From an uncultured Bacteroidales bacterium (GTDB lineage: Bacteria; Bacteroidota; Bacteroidia; Bacteroidales; Bacteroidaceae), in contig CADBXL010000022.1 in assembly GCA_902798615.1 (NCBI GenBank), forward strand, positions 9,542-55,625: a stretch of DNA of 46,084 nucleotides, read 5' to 3'. Both the position numbers and the translations under genes were made by a program. The first letter of the stretch is position 1. The number at the start of each line of letters is the position of its first letter. This document shows positions 34,667 through 43,094 of the stretch, piece by piece. A model generated the notes under the pieces. It was not told the origin of the DNA. It did not search any database and saw only the letters and a list, made by a program, of their open reading frames with translations.

Positions 34667-35677
34667 TTATTTTACAACCTTTACCTTCTTGCCTTCTGCA
34701 AGACGAGCCTGACCTGCTACTACTACCTGCTGACCGTCCTCTACACCAGAGAGAATCTCGTAGTTTGTACCGATGTGCTGACCAAGCTGAACCTTATTAT
34801 AGGAAACGGTCTGGGTCTTCTCATTGTAAACATATACATATCTGTCACCTGCACCAATCTGCTTTACGAGTGAGAGGTCAGGAACAAGTACGTGGTTCTT
34901 GTTGCCGTAGTTTACAGTTACGCGAGCGAACATACCAGGACGAACCTTCTGCTTTGGGTTGTTGATAGTAACCTCGACAGGGAAGGTGTGTGTTGCGATG
35001 TCGATTGAAGGAGAAACGGTTGTAATCTTACCTGTGAATGTCTCTCCCTCGTATGAGTCGAGTGTAAGGTTTACAGTCTGACCCTTCTTAACGTCCTTGT
35101 AGTGCATCTCAGATACGTTCATCACAACCTTTACTGGGTTTGTCTTCTCGATTGTGAGGATAGGAGCACCACCGTACATATCGCCGTTGTCATAGTTACG
35201 TGCTGTAACGACACCACTCATTGGAGCATAAAGCTGGGTGTTACGTGACATCTGGTTGTACTGTGATTCCATAACCTCGATCTGCATCTTGGCATTGTCA
35301 TACTCAGCCTTTGAGGCGCCTCCAACCTTGTAAAGCTCGCTTGTGCGGTTGAACTCTACCTTCTGGTTGTCAATCTGAAGCTTAAGCTGGTTGAGGCTTG
35401 AAGCGTCGAGCTGAACGAGCAACTGTCCCTTGCTAACCTGATCGCCTACATCAACGAGAATCCTCTCAATACGATAAGCCATGTTAGGAGAGATGTTGTT
35501 CTTCAGGTCACTCTCTACTGTTGCTGTGTATTCCTCTGTCTGGGCAATACTCTCGCTCTTTACTGTTGCGAGCTTAACTTCAACAGCCATATCGGCTGCT
35601 TTCTTATCATCTTTCTTTTCTCCGCATGAGCAGACAACTGCTGCTGCAAAAAGCGGTATGATATATTTGAATTTCAT
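34667..35677 (-). CDS. RND efflux periplasmic adaptor (membrane fusion protein)
   Basis: A 336-residue lipoprotein adaptor that links the pump to TolC. The lipobox AVVCSC puts the lipidated Cys at residue 18. A lipoyl-type half motif (ERILVDVGDQVSKGQLL), an alpha-hairpin (LKLQIDNQKVEFN and following), the second lipoyl half (LYAPMSGVV), a beta-barrel (NPVKVVMNVSE, KPVEVTIN-like strands) and a membrane-proximal domain are in the usual order. Length is slightly short but normal for Bacteroidetes. Confidence 0.93.
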   Translation of the reverse strand: MKFKYIIPLFAAAVVCSCGEKKDDKKAADMAVEVKLATVKSESIAQTEEYTATVESDLKNNISPNMAYRIERILVDVGDQVSKGQLLVQLDASSLNQLKLQIDNQKVEFNRTSELYKVGGASKAEYDNAKMQIEVMESQYNQMSRNTQLYAPMSGVVTARNYDNGDMYGGAPILTIEKTNPVKVVMNVSEMHYKDVKKGQTVNLTLDSYEGETFTGKITTVSPSIDIATHTFPVEVTINNPKQKVRPGMFARVTVNYGNKNHVLVPDLSLVKQIGAGDRYVYVYNEKTQTVSYNKVQLGQHIGTNYEILSGVEDGQQVVVAGQARLAEGKKVKVVK

Positions 35678-35699
35678 ATTATATAATTTTCACTTGCTT

Positions 35700-35727
35700 T
35701 AGCTTGATGAGCTTCAGCGAATAATTC
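35700..35727. repeat. 28-bp interspersed repeat, copy 1
   Basis: TAGCTTGATGAGCTTCAGCG followed by AATAATTC, identical to 45575-45602. The core AGCTTGATGAGC also occurs inverted at 669-680. Here it lies between tolC and the adaptor gene. Confidence 0.75.
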
Positions 35728-35757
35728 TGAATTGTCAACTTTCAATTTTCAATTAGT

Positions 35758-37098
35758 TTACTCTCTTCCCAAAGTGTAGTCAAGGTCTGCCTTGTTCGTG
35801 AGATAGTCATAGATGCTCTGACGATAGGTCAACTCTGCTTGTGTAAGAGCTGTCTCACTCTGGTTGAGCTCAAGAATAGTACCACGACCTACATCGTATC
35901 TCTTGGCTGATATTGTAACCGCCTTGTCTGCCTTGCGTACAGCCTCGCGATCTGACTCTAGCTTGCTGATGGTGGTGAGCATGTTCTGACGATAGCTCTG
36001 AGCTGCCATAGAAAGCTGACGCATGGTGTTTGTGCGGGTATCAGCCAACTGTGATATCTGCAGCCTGTTACTCTTCAGCTTCGTCCAGTTGCTTGCCTGA
36101 AAGATAGGAACTGTAACCGAGAGGGCAAGTGTAGAACTTGGAGAATACTTATAGTTGAACACGTTCCAGTTCTCGTTTGAGTATGAAGTATATGAACCTT
36201 GAAGTTGCATTCCTACCGTAGGAAGGAAATTAGTCTTGAGCAGTTTGTTTGAGCGTTCAAGCATGTTCTTACTCATATCAAGCTGACGAAGTGAGGTGTT
36301 GTTTGAAAGTTCGCTCTCATTTACCTCAGTCTTGGCAAGTGTCAAGTCCTTTTCGTATGCCTTGAGAGAGTCTCTAAGGGTGATATCGATATCAGTCTTG
36401 ATACCCATGAGCACCTTCAGACGGAGAAGTGCGAGGTTCAAGCCTGTCTCTGCGCTTGTTACGCTTGAGCTCATAGAGCGCATCTGAACCTCAGCCGTAA
36501 TCTTGTCGTATTCGCTCACCTTGCCCACCTGGAACTTCTTGTCAACAACGTCATAGTTCTCCTTGGCAACGTTATAGCTGCGCTTGATAACGTCACGACT
36601 GTCCTTTGATAGCAAAGCTGCGTAGTATGCCTTTGTCACCTGATTGATGAGGTCAAGGCGTGAGGAACGAGCCTTTTCCTGAGCAAGAAGTATATCCTCC
36701 TTGGTCAGTTTCATGTTCTGATATACTGCAGGGGCATAGATAGGCAAAGTCATGGTAAGACCACCGGTAGCGGTCGTAGTACCATCTGAACCCATCTTGA
36801 ATTCTCCCATAGCTGTCTTGATTGCAGCCACCTGAATACTGTGCGAGAGCGAAAGGCTTGCACTTACAGAAGGCAGAAGTGCCTGCCATGCTTCCTTATC
36901 GGCAATCTCTTTTAGTTGAATGTCCTTGTCGGCTACTTTTATCGTCGGATTCTCTGCAAGCGCTATCTCTATAGCTTTCTTGAGGTTGAGATCCATGTTT
37001 CCGACATATGCTGCACCGTTTCCTTGCGCGTGTGATAGGTTTGGCGTTACAAGCGAAACAAGTGTAGAGACAATAAGTGTCATGCACTTTTTGTTCAT
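35758..37098 (-). CDS. TolC family outer membrane efflux protein
   Basis: A 446-residue outer membrane channel of the TolC/OEP family. Signal peptide about 1-24 ending SHAQ; then two OEP repeats with long helices (LNLKKAIEIALAENP near the start; SYRQNMLTTISKLESDREAV near the end). First gene of the efflux operon. The in-frame sequence continues upstream to 37173, but that part contains the promoter -7 element (it would encode TFAQ), so I start at the ATG at 37098, which gives a proper signal peptide. Confidence 0.93.
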   Translation of the reverse strand: MNKKCMTLIVSTLVSLVTPNLSHAQGNGAAYVGNMDLNLKKAIEIALAENPTIKVADKDIQLKEIADKEAWQALLPSVSASLSLSHSIQVAAIKTAMGEFKMGSDGTTTATGGLTMTLPIYAPAVYQNMKLTKEDILLAQEKARSSRLDLINQVTKAYYAALLSKDSRDVIKRSYNVAKENYDVVDKKFQVGKVSEYDKITAEVQMRSMSSSVTSAETGLNLALLRLKVLMGIKTDIDITLRDSLKAYEKDLTLAKTEVNESELSNNTSLRQLDMSKNMLERSNKLLKTNFLPTVGMQLQGSYTSYSNENWNVFNYKYSPSSTLALSVTVPIFQASNWTKLKSNRLQISQLADTRTNTMRQLSMAAQSYRQNMLTTISKLESDREAVRKADKAVTISAKRYDVGRGTILELNQSETALTQAELTYRQSIYDYLTNKADLDYTLGRE

Positions 37099-37139
37099 TT
37101 TGTCTATAAAATTCTTTGGTTTAACTGAAAAACTTTGTG

Positions 37140-37147
37140 CAAAGGTA
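37140..37147 (-). promoter_or_regulatory. -7 element of the efflux operon promoter
   Basis: Minus-strand TACCTTTG, 42 bases before the tolC ATG. The -33 place shows GTG instead of TTG (37169-37167). Confidence 0.55.
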
Positions 37148-37209
37148 AAGTTTTTTCGCCATATTTCACTCATGTTATAGTATAATTAATGTTATTTAAC
37201 AAATCAAGG

Positions 37210-37240
37210 TTGCGGAAGTCGGCAAAAATGACTATTTTTG
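37210..37240 (+). promoter_or_regulatory. Promoter of the LolA-like gene, leaderless or nearly so
   Basis: TTG at 37210-37212 and TATTTTTG at 37233-37240, 20 bases apart. The ATG at 37247 lies only 6 bases after the -7 element, about where transcription should begin. Confidence 0.65.
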
Positions 37241-37246
37241 CACATT

Positions 37247-37885
37247 ATGCGGTATAAATCATACATAATTTCCATTTTTTTTCTGCTCTTTTGCCTTTCT
37301 CTTGAGGCGAAGGACGCTACCCCGAAGTCTGGTTCTCAGACGGCTACTGAGCTTTTTAATAAGGTGTATAATCTCGTCTTTGGACCTCAGGGCTCGGCTC
37401 TGTCGTACAAGGTCAATATCATAGGTCTTTACAAGACTGAGGGTAACATCGTCTATAAGGGCAAGAAACTGCATTATGCCGAGGCTCGCTATATGGCTTG
37501 GGAGGATGGCATAACTGCCTATATGGTTGATAAGAAGAAAAAGATGGTGAATATCTACCATTTTGACGATGACAACAAGGACAAGTACCTTTCCAAGTTC
37601 AAGTACGACGTTAAGAATTTCGATTACTCCTATGTTACGGAAGGTGATTTCTATCTTGTAACGGCAAAGGTAAAGAATCCTTCTCTCTTTGGCATAAGGG
37701 CGGTTACGGCAAGGGTGCGCAAGGATAACTTGCATCCTGTGAGCCTTACTATCAAATTAGCTCTTCTTCGCACTACTGTCCAGATATCAAATTTCAGAAG
37801 CGGTAAGATTGCCGACAGCAATTTCGTCTTTCCGAAAGAGAAATTCAAGGACTACCAGTTTATTGACCATAGGAATGAGAAGTGA
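37247..37885 (+). CDS. LolA-like outer membrane lipoprotein carrier family protein
   Basis: A 212-residue exported protein. Signal peptide about 1-20 (ending LEAK). The following sequence is a string of beta strands ending NFVFPKEKFKDYQFIDHR, which resembles the LolA-like proteins of Bacteroidales that are thought to carry lipoproteins through the periplasm. The match is by general pattern and by the conserved end; the function in this clade is inferred. The ATG at 37247 is taken because the two codons upstream overlap the promoter. Divergent from tolC. Confidence 0.7.
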   Translation: MRYKSYIISIFFLLFCLSLEAKDATPKSGSQTATELFNKVYNLVFGPQGSALSYKVNIIGLYKTEGNIVYKGKKLHYAEARYMAWEDGITAYMVDKKKKMVNIYHFDDDNKDKYLSKFKYDVKNFDYSYVTEGDFYLVTAKVKNPSLFGIRAVTARVRKDNLHPVSLTIKLALLRTTVQISNFRSGKIADSNFVFPKEKFKDYQFIDHRNEK

Positions 37886-37886
37886 T

Positions 37887-37981
37887 TCCCTCGTAGGTCC
37901 GTTTCTCCTTCGCTTCTAATCCGTTTCAGGTCCGTTCATCCTATAGTCCATAGAACGGAGCTAAAGCGAAGGCATAACGAA
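37887..37981. repeat. 11-nt tandem array 6, inverted halves
   Basis: TCC at 37887, 37898, 37920 and 37931 with TTC at 37909; then GGA at 37957 and GAA at 37968 and 37979. It begins at the stop codon of the LolA-like gene and reaches the start of the next open frame. The left and right parts also pair (CCTTCGCTT with AAGCGAAGG; TTCATCC with GGATGAA). Confidence 0.75.
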
Positions 37982-38034
37982 GGATGAACGAATGTCAATC
38001 AGACAAAATTAACTTGATATTTAGAAAACGAAAT

Positions 38035-38478
38035 ATGGAAATAGACAAGCGTAAACCAACTCCTGACGAGTTGCGACTTATAGAATACTTGGCTCATAAG
38101 GCTAATTATGAGTTAAGCCCGGATTTTCGTGAACATATTTACGTGGTTCCAATACCACCAGTATATGAGGGTGAATTTACGCCTTTGGAAATAAGGTTCG
38201 ACAACGCTCCAGATGATATGAAAATGAATGGCGGAGTAATCTCGGATTGTCTGTTCTATGATTCTGATAATGTCCTTGTTACGGTATATCTGCTTGCTAA
38301 TGATTTGGGATATCTTGTTGAACTTGATTTCTGGAAGGTTGATTACTCTCCGATACAAAGAATTCCTCCATCTGAGGAATTTAGAGATTATACTCCCGCA
38401 AATGAGTGGAAAGGCGAAAGCAATCATAGCTCATTTTGGCAGAGAATAAAGCAATTTGTAAAGGGAATAATAGGGTGA
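38035..38478 (+). CDS. Hypothetical protein, possibly DUF6984 family
   Basis: A 147-residue cytoplasmic protein beginning MEIDKRKPTPDELRLIEYLAHKA, without signal or membrane segment. The opening RKPTPDELRLIEYL pattern is like the DUF6984 proteins found beside polymorphic toxin loci, a tentative match from memory. An upstream in-frame ATG at 37984 exists but adds 17 residues encoded partly by the repeat array, so I prefer 38035. No clear partner gene; followed by an 86-bp family MITE-like element. Confidence 0.55.
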   Translation: MEIDKRKPTPDELRLIEYLAHKANYELSPDFREHIYVVPIPPVYEGEFTPLEIRFDNAPDDMKMNGGVISDCLFYDSDNVLVTVYLLANDLGYLVELDFWKVDYSPIQRIPPSEEFRDYTPANEWKGESNHSSFWQRIKQFVKGIIG

Positions 38479-38518
38479 TACCTATCTGAATTGCTTTCTT
38501 TGCTTTGAAAAATATAAA

Positions 38519-38615
38519 GGAAACGGATTTGTCTGATTTTTCTGATAGCTGGCGTGATAAGTGCTAAATAGGTAATTCGTAATTACATTCAGATAAATCA
38601 GATAAATCCGCTTCC
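38519..38615. repeat. MITE-like palindromic element, copy 2
   Basis: Terminal inverted repeats GGAAACGGATTTGTCTGAT and ATCAGATAAATCCGCTTCC; same orientation as copy 1 but its centre is replaced by sequence including GGTAATTCGTAATTAC, making it 97 bp. Confidence 0.78.
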
Positions 38616-38629
38616 CTTTTAAAATGAAA

Positions 38630-39433
38630 TTACCATGTGCTATATTTCGGACCATTTACAGGAAATTCCCTTGGTTTGAAGAATTTCTTGGGGATTTCTT
38701 TCCCCTTCATTATATAATAAATATCGCCACTTAGTATCATCAGGCCTTCTTCTTTGTTGAAATAGAGAATGGAGTAGTGGTAGAAGTCCCCTAATGTAGA
38801 ATTGATTTCTACATAATATTGTCCTTTTGTGGTTGTACCTACCTTAGAATAGTCAAATTTGGTAGGTATATTGTCCGTCAGGTAGTAAGGGTAAGAAAAA
38901 GAACTACCATCTTCCCTATGCCAGAAAATAGAATCATTTGTGTATTCGTAATAATACTTTGATATTTCGTAATGATCACTTGGTTTATCGACACGTTGAA
39001 TTACATGTTGCCACTTGGTTCCGCTTAAATCGGAAATGGAAAGAGAAACTTGGTGATTGATCTTGTTGATTTTCCCTTTATCTACGGAAATTGTAACTCC
39101 TTCATTTGCCCTATAATCATCATCGCCGAGAAACCAGTAGCCAAATGAAACATAATATTGATTGTCCTTTGGCAACTGACGGATTTGGACGCCTCTATAC
39201 TTGTCGCAACCGCCAAAGACGAAAGGCACATCCGAACTTGACGCTTTCCACGCCAGATATAAAGATTCTGTACAGTAGCCTTTTACAAGGGCATCCCTTG
39301 ACCGCCTGTTATTGAAGAATTCCGTATAAAACTTCTCTAAATCAGCCGAGTTATTGATTGTTTGTGCTGATACAAAATTCGAAAAGAAAAACAGTAATGC
39401 TGTTAATGTTGTTGTAGATAATAGTTTTCTCAT
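38630..39433 (-). CDS. Hypothetical exported protein
   Basis: A 267-residue exported protein of unknown function. Signal peptide about 1-24 (ending FVSAQ). The N-terminal part (LEKFYTEFFNNRRSRDALVKGYCT) resembles small NTF2-like folds of Bacteroidales, and the rest is rich in Tyr and aromatic strands. I take the ATG at 39433, which gives the signal peptide directly; an upstream in-frame ATG at 39454 adds seven residues overlapping the promoter side. Its own promoter lies at 39456-39487. Confidence 0.6.
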   Translation of the reverse strand: MRKLLSTTTLTALLFFFSNFVSAQTINNSADLEKFYTEFFNNRRSRDALVKGYCTESLYLAWKASSSDVPFVFGGCDKYRGVQIRQLPKDNQYYVSFGYWFLGDDDYRANEGVTISVDKGKINKINHQVSLSISDLSGTKWQHVIQRVDKPSDHYEISKYYYEYTNDSIFWHREDGSSFSYPYYLTDNIPTKFDYSKVGTTTKGQYYVEINSTLGDFYHYSILYFNKEEGLMILSGDIYYIMKGKEIPKKFFKPREFPVNGPKYSTW

Positions 39434-39455
39434 GTCTGGTTTTGTTTGTTGCATG

Positions 39456-39487
39456 CAAAATTACGTAATCTTTTCGATAATTCCAAA
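39456..39487 (-). promoter_or_regulatory. Promoter of the 39433 gene
   Basis: Minus-strand TAATTTTG (39463-39456) with TTG at 39486-39484, 20 bases apart; leader about 20 bases. Confidence 0.65.
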
Positions 39488-39569
39488 TGTATTTGCAAAT
39501 TTCTTCTTGGCAAAATGGTTCTTCCTTGTGTTTTCTTCCGCTCTTTCTTTTATGTTTCTACATCGTTTC

Positions 39570-39652
39570 TCCATCATTTCTCCATAGTTACTCCATCGAA
39601 ACGATGGACTTGCGATGGAGTAACGATGGAGTAACGATGGAGTATCTATGGA
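39570..39652. repeat. 11-nt tandem array 7, inverted halves
   Basis: TCC at 39570, 39581 and 39592; then GGA at 39606, 39617, 39628, 39639 and 39650. Units read CGATGGAGTAA. The last unit contains the ATG of the 55-residue frame. Confidence 0.88.
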
Positions 39653-39815
39653 CGTAAGGCGGAAAATCATAGGCATTCCTGCCGTAGTATTGCTCTTGAT
39701 TGTTTTCGCCTCTGGCAGTATCTATTTCCTAAGACGTGTGGCTTCTCAGTTTCCGCAGCCTCAATTTGTGAAAAATGGAGAGAATGAAGAGAATGGCACA
39801 CCCTTTGTTGAGTAA
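39648..39815 (+). CDS. Possible 55-residue single-pass membrane peptide
   Basis: A small open frame, MDVRRKIIGIPAVVLLLIVF and on, with a positive start, one strong membrane helix (residues 8-27) and a hydrophilic tail ending GTPFVE. The positive-inside start and clean helix are unlikely by chance, and it ends 24 bases before grpE. Against it: the start codon lies in the last unit of an 11-nt array, no promoter is visible before it, and I know no homologue. If real, the array has replaced or supplied its 5' end. Confidence 0.45.
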   Translation: MDVRRKIIGIPAVVLLLIVFASGSIYFLRRVASQFPQPQFVKNGENEENGTPFVE

Positions 39816-39839
39816 GGGTAAATTAAAAACAAAACAATA

Positions 39840-40445
39840 ATGGAAGAAAAGGAAATAAACATAGAGGAACTGCTGAAAAAGGCTGAGAATGAGCAGGAAA
39901 CAAAGGCTCCTGAGTCTGAAGAGAACGCTAACGCTGAGGCTGCGACTGACACAAATGTCACAGAAGAAGAGACTAAGACTGACGAAGAGTCAGCACCTGC
40001 TGACCCTTTGGCAGAACTGCAGAATCAGGTTGAGGAACTCAAGAAGGAAATGCTATATAAGCAGGCTGAGTTTGAGAACTATCGCAAGCGTACCATAAAG
40101 GAGAAGGCTGAGCTTATCCTCGGTGGTGGCGAGAAGACCATCAAGGAGATTCTGCCTGTGCTCGATGATTTTGAGCGTGCTCTTGCCGACAAGACCGAAG
40201 ACCCTAACGCGATTCGTGAGGGTATGCAGCTTATTTTCAATAAGTTCGTTTCTACGCTTGAGAAGATGGGCGTGAAGAAAATCGAGACTGAGGGCGCAGA
40301 CTTCAACGTGGATTTCCATGAGGCTATCGCTCTTGTTCCGGGACTTGGTGATGAGATGAAAGGTAAGGTTATCGATTGCACAAAGACCGGTTACATGCTT
40401 AATGATAAGGTAATACGTCACGCACAGGTAGCTGTGGGACAGTAA
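39840..40445 (+). CDS. grpE: GrpE, nucleotide exchange factor for DnaK
   Basis: A 201-residue cytoplasmic cochaperone that speeds ADP release from DnaK. The acidic N-terminal 60 residues are low complexity (Glu, Ala, Thr), followed by the long coiled coil (ELQNQVEELKKEMLYKQAEF), the YRKRTIKEKAEL segment and the beta-wing domain ending GYMLNDKVIRHAQVAVGQ, the family's C-terminal signature. dnaJ follows after 21 bases in the usual order. dnaK is not in the window. Confidence 0.95.
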   Translation: MEEKEINIEELLKKAENEQETKAPESEENANAEAATDTNVTEEETKTDEESAPADPLAELQNQVEELKKEMLYKQAEFENYRKRTIKEKAELILGGGEKTIKEILPVLDDFERALADKTEDPNAIREGMQLIFNKFVSTLEKMGVKKIETEGADFNVDFHEAIALVPGLGDEMKGKVIDCTKTGYMLNDKVIRHAQVAVGQ

Positions 40446-40466
40446 TATAAGGAAAGGGAGAATTTT

Positions 40467-41636
40467 ATGGCAAAAAGAGACTATTATGAGGTGCTTGGCG
40501 TTGATAAGTCGGCAAGCGCAGCAGAGATAAAGAAAGCCTACCGTAAGTTGGCTATCAAGTACCATCCTGACAAGAATCCTGGCAACAAGGAGGCTGAGGA
40601 GAAGTTCAAGGAGGCTGCTGAGGCGTATGCTGTGCTTTCTGATGAGCAGAAGCGTCAGCAATATGACCAGTTCGGCTTCAACGGACCTAACGGCTTTGGC
40701 GGAGATGGCGGCTTTGGCGGCTTCGGAGGTGGATTCTCTATGGATGACATCTTCTCAGCATTCGGCGACATCTTCGGCGGTCATGGTGGCTTCGGAGGTG
40801 GTTTCGGCGGCGGCTTTGGCAGAGGTGGTGGTCGTCAGCAGCATCGTGGAGCTGACCTTCGCCTGAAGGTGAAGCTTACTCTTCAGGAGATTTCTACTGG
40901 CGTTACCAAGAAGTTCAAGGTTCGTAAATATGTTACCTGTGATTGCTGTCATGGCTCTGGTGCTGAGGCTGGTAGCGGAACTGAGACTTGTAGCACATGT
41001 CACGGCTCTGGCTATGTGGTTCGTTCAAAGCAGAGCATCTTTGGAATGATGCAGACGCAGAGCCCTTGTCCTACTTGTGGTGGTGAGGGTACTGTAATCA
41101 AGAATAAGTGTAAGAAGTGTAACGGCGAGGGCGTTGTCCTTGGCGAGGAAGTTGTTGAGGTAAACATTCCTGCTGGCGTTCAGGACGGTATGGTTGTGAA
41201 TGTTGCAGGCAAGGGAAATGCCGGCAAGCACAATGGCGTGAACGGCGACATTCAGGTGTTTATCACAGAAGAGCAGAACGATGTGTTTGTTCGTGATGGC
41301 AACGACTTGATCTATAACCTCTTGCTCGACTTCCCAACAGCTGCTCTTGGTGGTGAGGTTCTTGTTCCTACGGTTGATGGGCATCAGGCAAAGGTTACTA
41401 TACAGCCGGGTACACAACCAGGTACGGTTATGCGACTTCGTGGTAAGGGACTTCCTGCTGTTTCCGGTTACGGCTATGGCACGGGCGATATTCTCATCAA
41501 CGTCAGCATATACGTTCCAAAGACTCTTAACAAGGATGAGCGCAAGGCTATCGAGGCTCTCCGCGAGAGTGAGAACTTCCAGGGAGACAAGCAGACGAAG
41601 AAGTCAATCTTCGACAGATTCAAGAACTACTTTTAA
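40467..41636 (+). CDS. dnaJ: DnaJ, Hsp40 cochaperone
   Basis: A 389-residue type I DnaJ that delivers unfolded proteins to DnaK and stimulates its ATPase. J domain residues 4-68 with HPD at 33-35; a long Gly/Phe-rich linker (about 73-128); a zinc-binding region with four CxxCxGxG-type motifs ([32 protein letters not shown]); then the substrate-binding beta domains. The order and length are standard. Cotranscribed with grpE. Confidence 0.97.
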   Translation: MAKRDYYEVLGVDKSASAAEIKKAYRKLAIKYHPDKNPGNKEAEEKFKEAAEAYAVLSDEQKRQQYDQFGFNGPNGFGGDGGFGGFGGGFSMDDIFSAFGDIFGGHGGFGGGFGGGFGRGGGRQQHRGADLRLKVKLTLQEISTGVTKKFKVRKYVTCDCCHGSGAEAGSGTETCSTCHGSGYVVRSKQSIFGMMQTQSPCPTCGGEGTVIKNKCKKCNGEGVVLGEEVVEVNIPAGVQDGMVVNVAGKGNAGKHNGVNGDIQVFITEEQNDVFVRDGNDLIYNLLLDFPTAALGGEVLVPTVDGHQAKVTIQPGTQPGTVMRLRGKGLPAVSGYGYGTGDILINVSIYVPKTLNKDERKAIEALRESENFQGDKQTKKSIFDRFKNYF

Positions 41637-41752
41637 ATGAAAAATTATAAAATGAAAAATGATAAAATACGGGTTACAATTACCAAATTGTAAATGGTAA
41701 ATTGTACATGATATGATTTTTCATTTTTCACTTTTCATTTTATCATTTACTT
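41637..41752. repeat. AT-rich inverted repeat between dnaJ and folC
   Basis: ATAAAATGAAAAATGATAAA on the left and TTTTTCACTTTTCATTTTAT on the right are imperfect complements around a short centre with ATTACCAAATTGTAAATGG. It may end the dnaJ transcript. No promoter for folC is clear within it. Confidence 0.6.
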
Positions 41753-43018
41753 ATGACTTATTCTGAAACATTAGAATATCTATACACAAGCACCCCCGTT
41801 TTTGAGCGAGTGGGTGCTTCTGCGTATAAGGAGGGCTTGGAGAATACCATAGCCCTTGATAATCATTTCGGTAATCCGCATACCCTTTACAAAACCATAC
41901 ACGTGGCTGGTACTAATGGTAAGGGTTCAACATCTCATACCCTTGCTGCTATACTCCAAAGTGCGGGCTATCTTGTGGGATTATATACCTCTCCGCATCT
42001 TGTGGATTTCTCTGAGCGAATCCGCGTGAATGGAGAGCCTATTAGCCATGAGTATGTCGTTGATTTCGTGCGTGATAACAAGGATTTCTTTGAACCGCTT
42101 AATCCTTCGTTCTTTGAAATCGTAACGGCTATGGCTTTCCGCTATTTCGCTGAGAAACACGTAGATATAGCCGTTGTTGAGGTAGGACTTGGTGGTCGTC
42201 TTGACTGTACAAATATCATTTCTCCTGTCTTGTCGGTTATCACAAATATCTCTTTTGACCATACAGGTTTTCTGGGCGATACTCTTGCAAAAATAGCCGG
42301 CGAGAAGGCTGGAATCATCAAGCCTAAGACTCCTGTTGTGATAGGAGAATATCTGCCTGAGACTCTTCCTGTGTTCCGTGAGAAAGCAGAAGAAATGAAT
42401 GCAGAACTGATACTCGCGCAGGATAGGGTAGGGCTGTATTCAGTTCCCGAATTCCAACTTAAGGGAGCGTGTCAGGAGCGTAATCTCCAGACAATTCTAA
42501 CGGCTGCTCATGAACTTATCCGTCTTGGTGTTCTTTCGGATGAAAAGCCTATTGCGGAAGGTTGTGCTCGTGTCTGTGATCTTACAGGACTCAGAGGCCG
42601 TTGGGAAACACTTTCGGAATCACCTCTTACTATCTGCGATACAGGTCATAACCTTGCCGGATGGGAATTTCTTGCTCCCCATATATATAAGGTGTATGAG
42701 GAAAAGAAAGCGCAGAATCCAGATACAAGGCTTCGTATGGTCTTTGGAATGGTGGATGACAAGGATATCAATTCGGTTCTTGAGCTTTTACCAAAGGATG
42801 CGTGCTATTATTTCTGTCAGGCTTCCACACATAGGGCTATACCTGTGGAAAAGGTGGTGGCTTTGGCGGCAGAGCATAATCTTAAAGGTGAGGGCTTCCC
42901 TTCCGTTGCCGAGGCGTATGCAAAGGCAATGGCAGATGCCTCTGCTGCTGATTTCATCTTCGTAGGAGGCAGTAGCTATGTGGTTGCTGATCTCTTGTCC
43001 TCTTCACTTTTTCAATAA
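41753..43018 (+). CDS. folC: FolC, folylpolyglutamate synthase/dihydrofolate synthase
   Basis: A 421-residue Mur-ligase-like ATPase that adds glutamate to dihydropteroate and to folates. The P-loop VAGTNGKGS is at residues 51-59, followed by the SPHLVDFSERIRVNG segment, the family block VEVGLGGRLDCTN, SFDHTGFLGD and KAGIIK. The C-terminal domain has DTGHNLAGW and FVGGSSYVVADLL. Length is normal. Monocistronic by position, with deoD having its own promoter downstream. Confidence 0.95.
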   Translation: MTYSETLEYLYTSTPVFERVGASAYKEGLENTIALDNHFGNPHTLYKTIHVAGTNGKGSTSHTLAAILQSAGYLVGLYTSPHLVDFSERIRVNGEPISHEYVVDFVRDNKDFFEPLNPSFFEIVTAMAFRYFAEKHVDIAVVEVGLGGRLDCTNIISPVLSVITNISFDHTGFLGDTLAKIAGEKAGIIKPKTPVVIGEYLPETLPVFREKAEEMNAELILAQDRVGLYSVPEFQLKGACQERNLQTILTAAHELIRLGVLSDEKPIAEGCARVCDLTGLRGRWETLSESPLTICDTGHNLAGWEFLAPHIYKVYEEKKAQNPDTRLRMVFGMVDDKDINSVLELLPKDACYYFCQASTHRAIPVEKVVALAAEHNLKGEGFPSVAEAYAKAMADASAADFIFVGGSSYVVADLLSSSLFQ

Positions 43019-43033
43019 AAAAGAGACAAATCC

Positions 43034-43063
43034 TTGTTTTTACGGAAAAAATCACTATCTTTG
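43034..43063 (+). promoter_or_regulatory. Promoter of deoD-nspC
   Basis: TTG at 43034-43036 and TATCTTTG at 43056-43063, 19 bases apart; leader about 27 bases. Confidence 0.7.
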
Positions 43064-43094
43064 CACTCAATAATAATCATTAAAACTGTTTTCT

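Noticed and set aside
37099-37173. Upstream extension of TolC
   Set aside because: The added residues translate the promoter -7 element; the ATG at 37098 starts a normal signal peptide.
31261-41640. Many antisense and out-of-frame open frames in GC-balanced genes
   Set aside because: They are shadows of strongly supported genes (RND pump, TolC, dnaJ and others).
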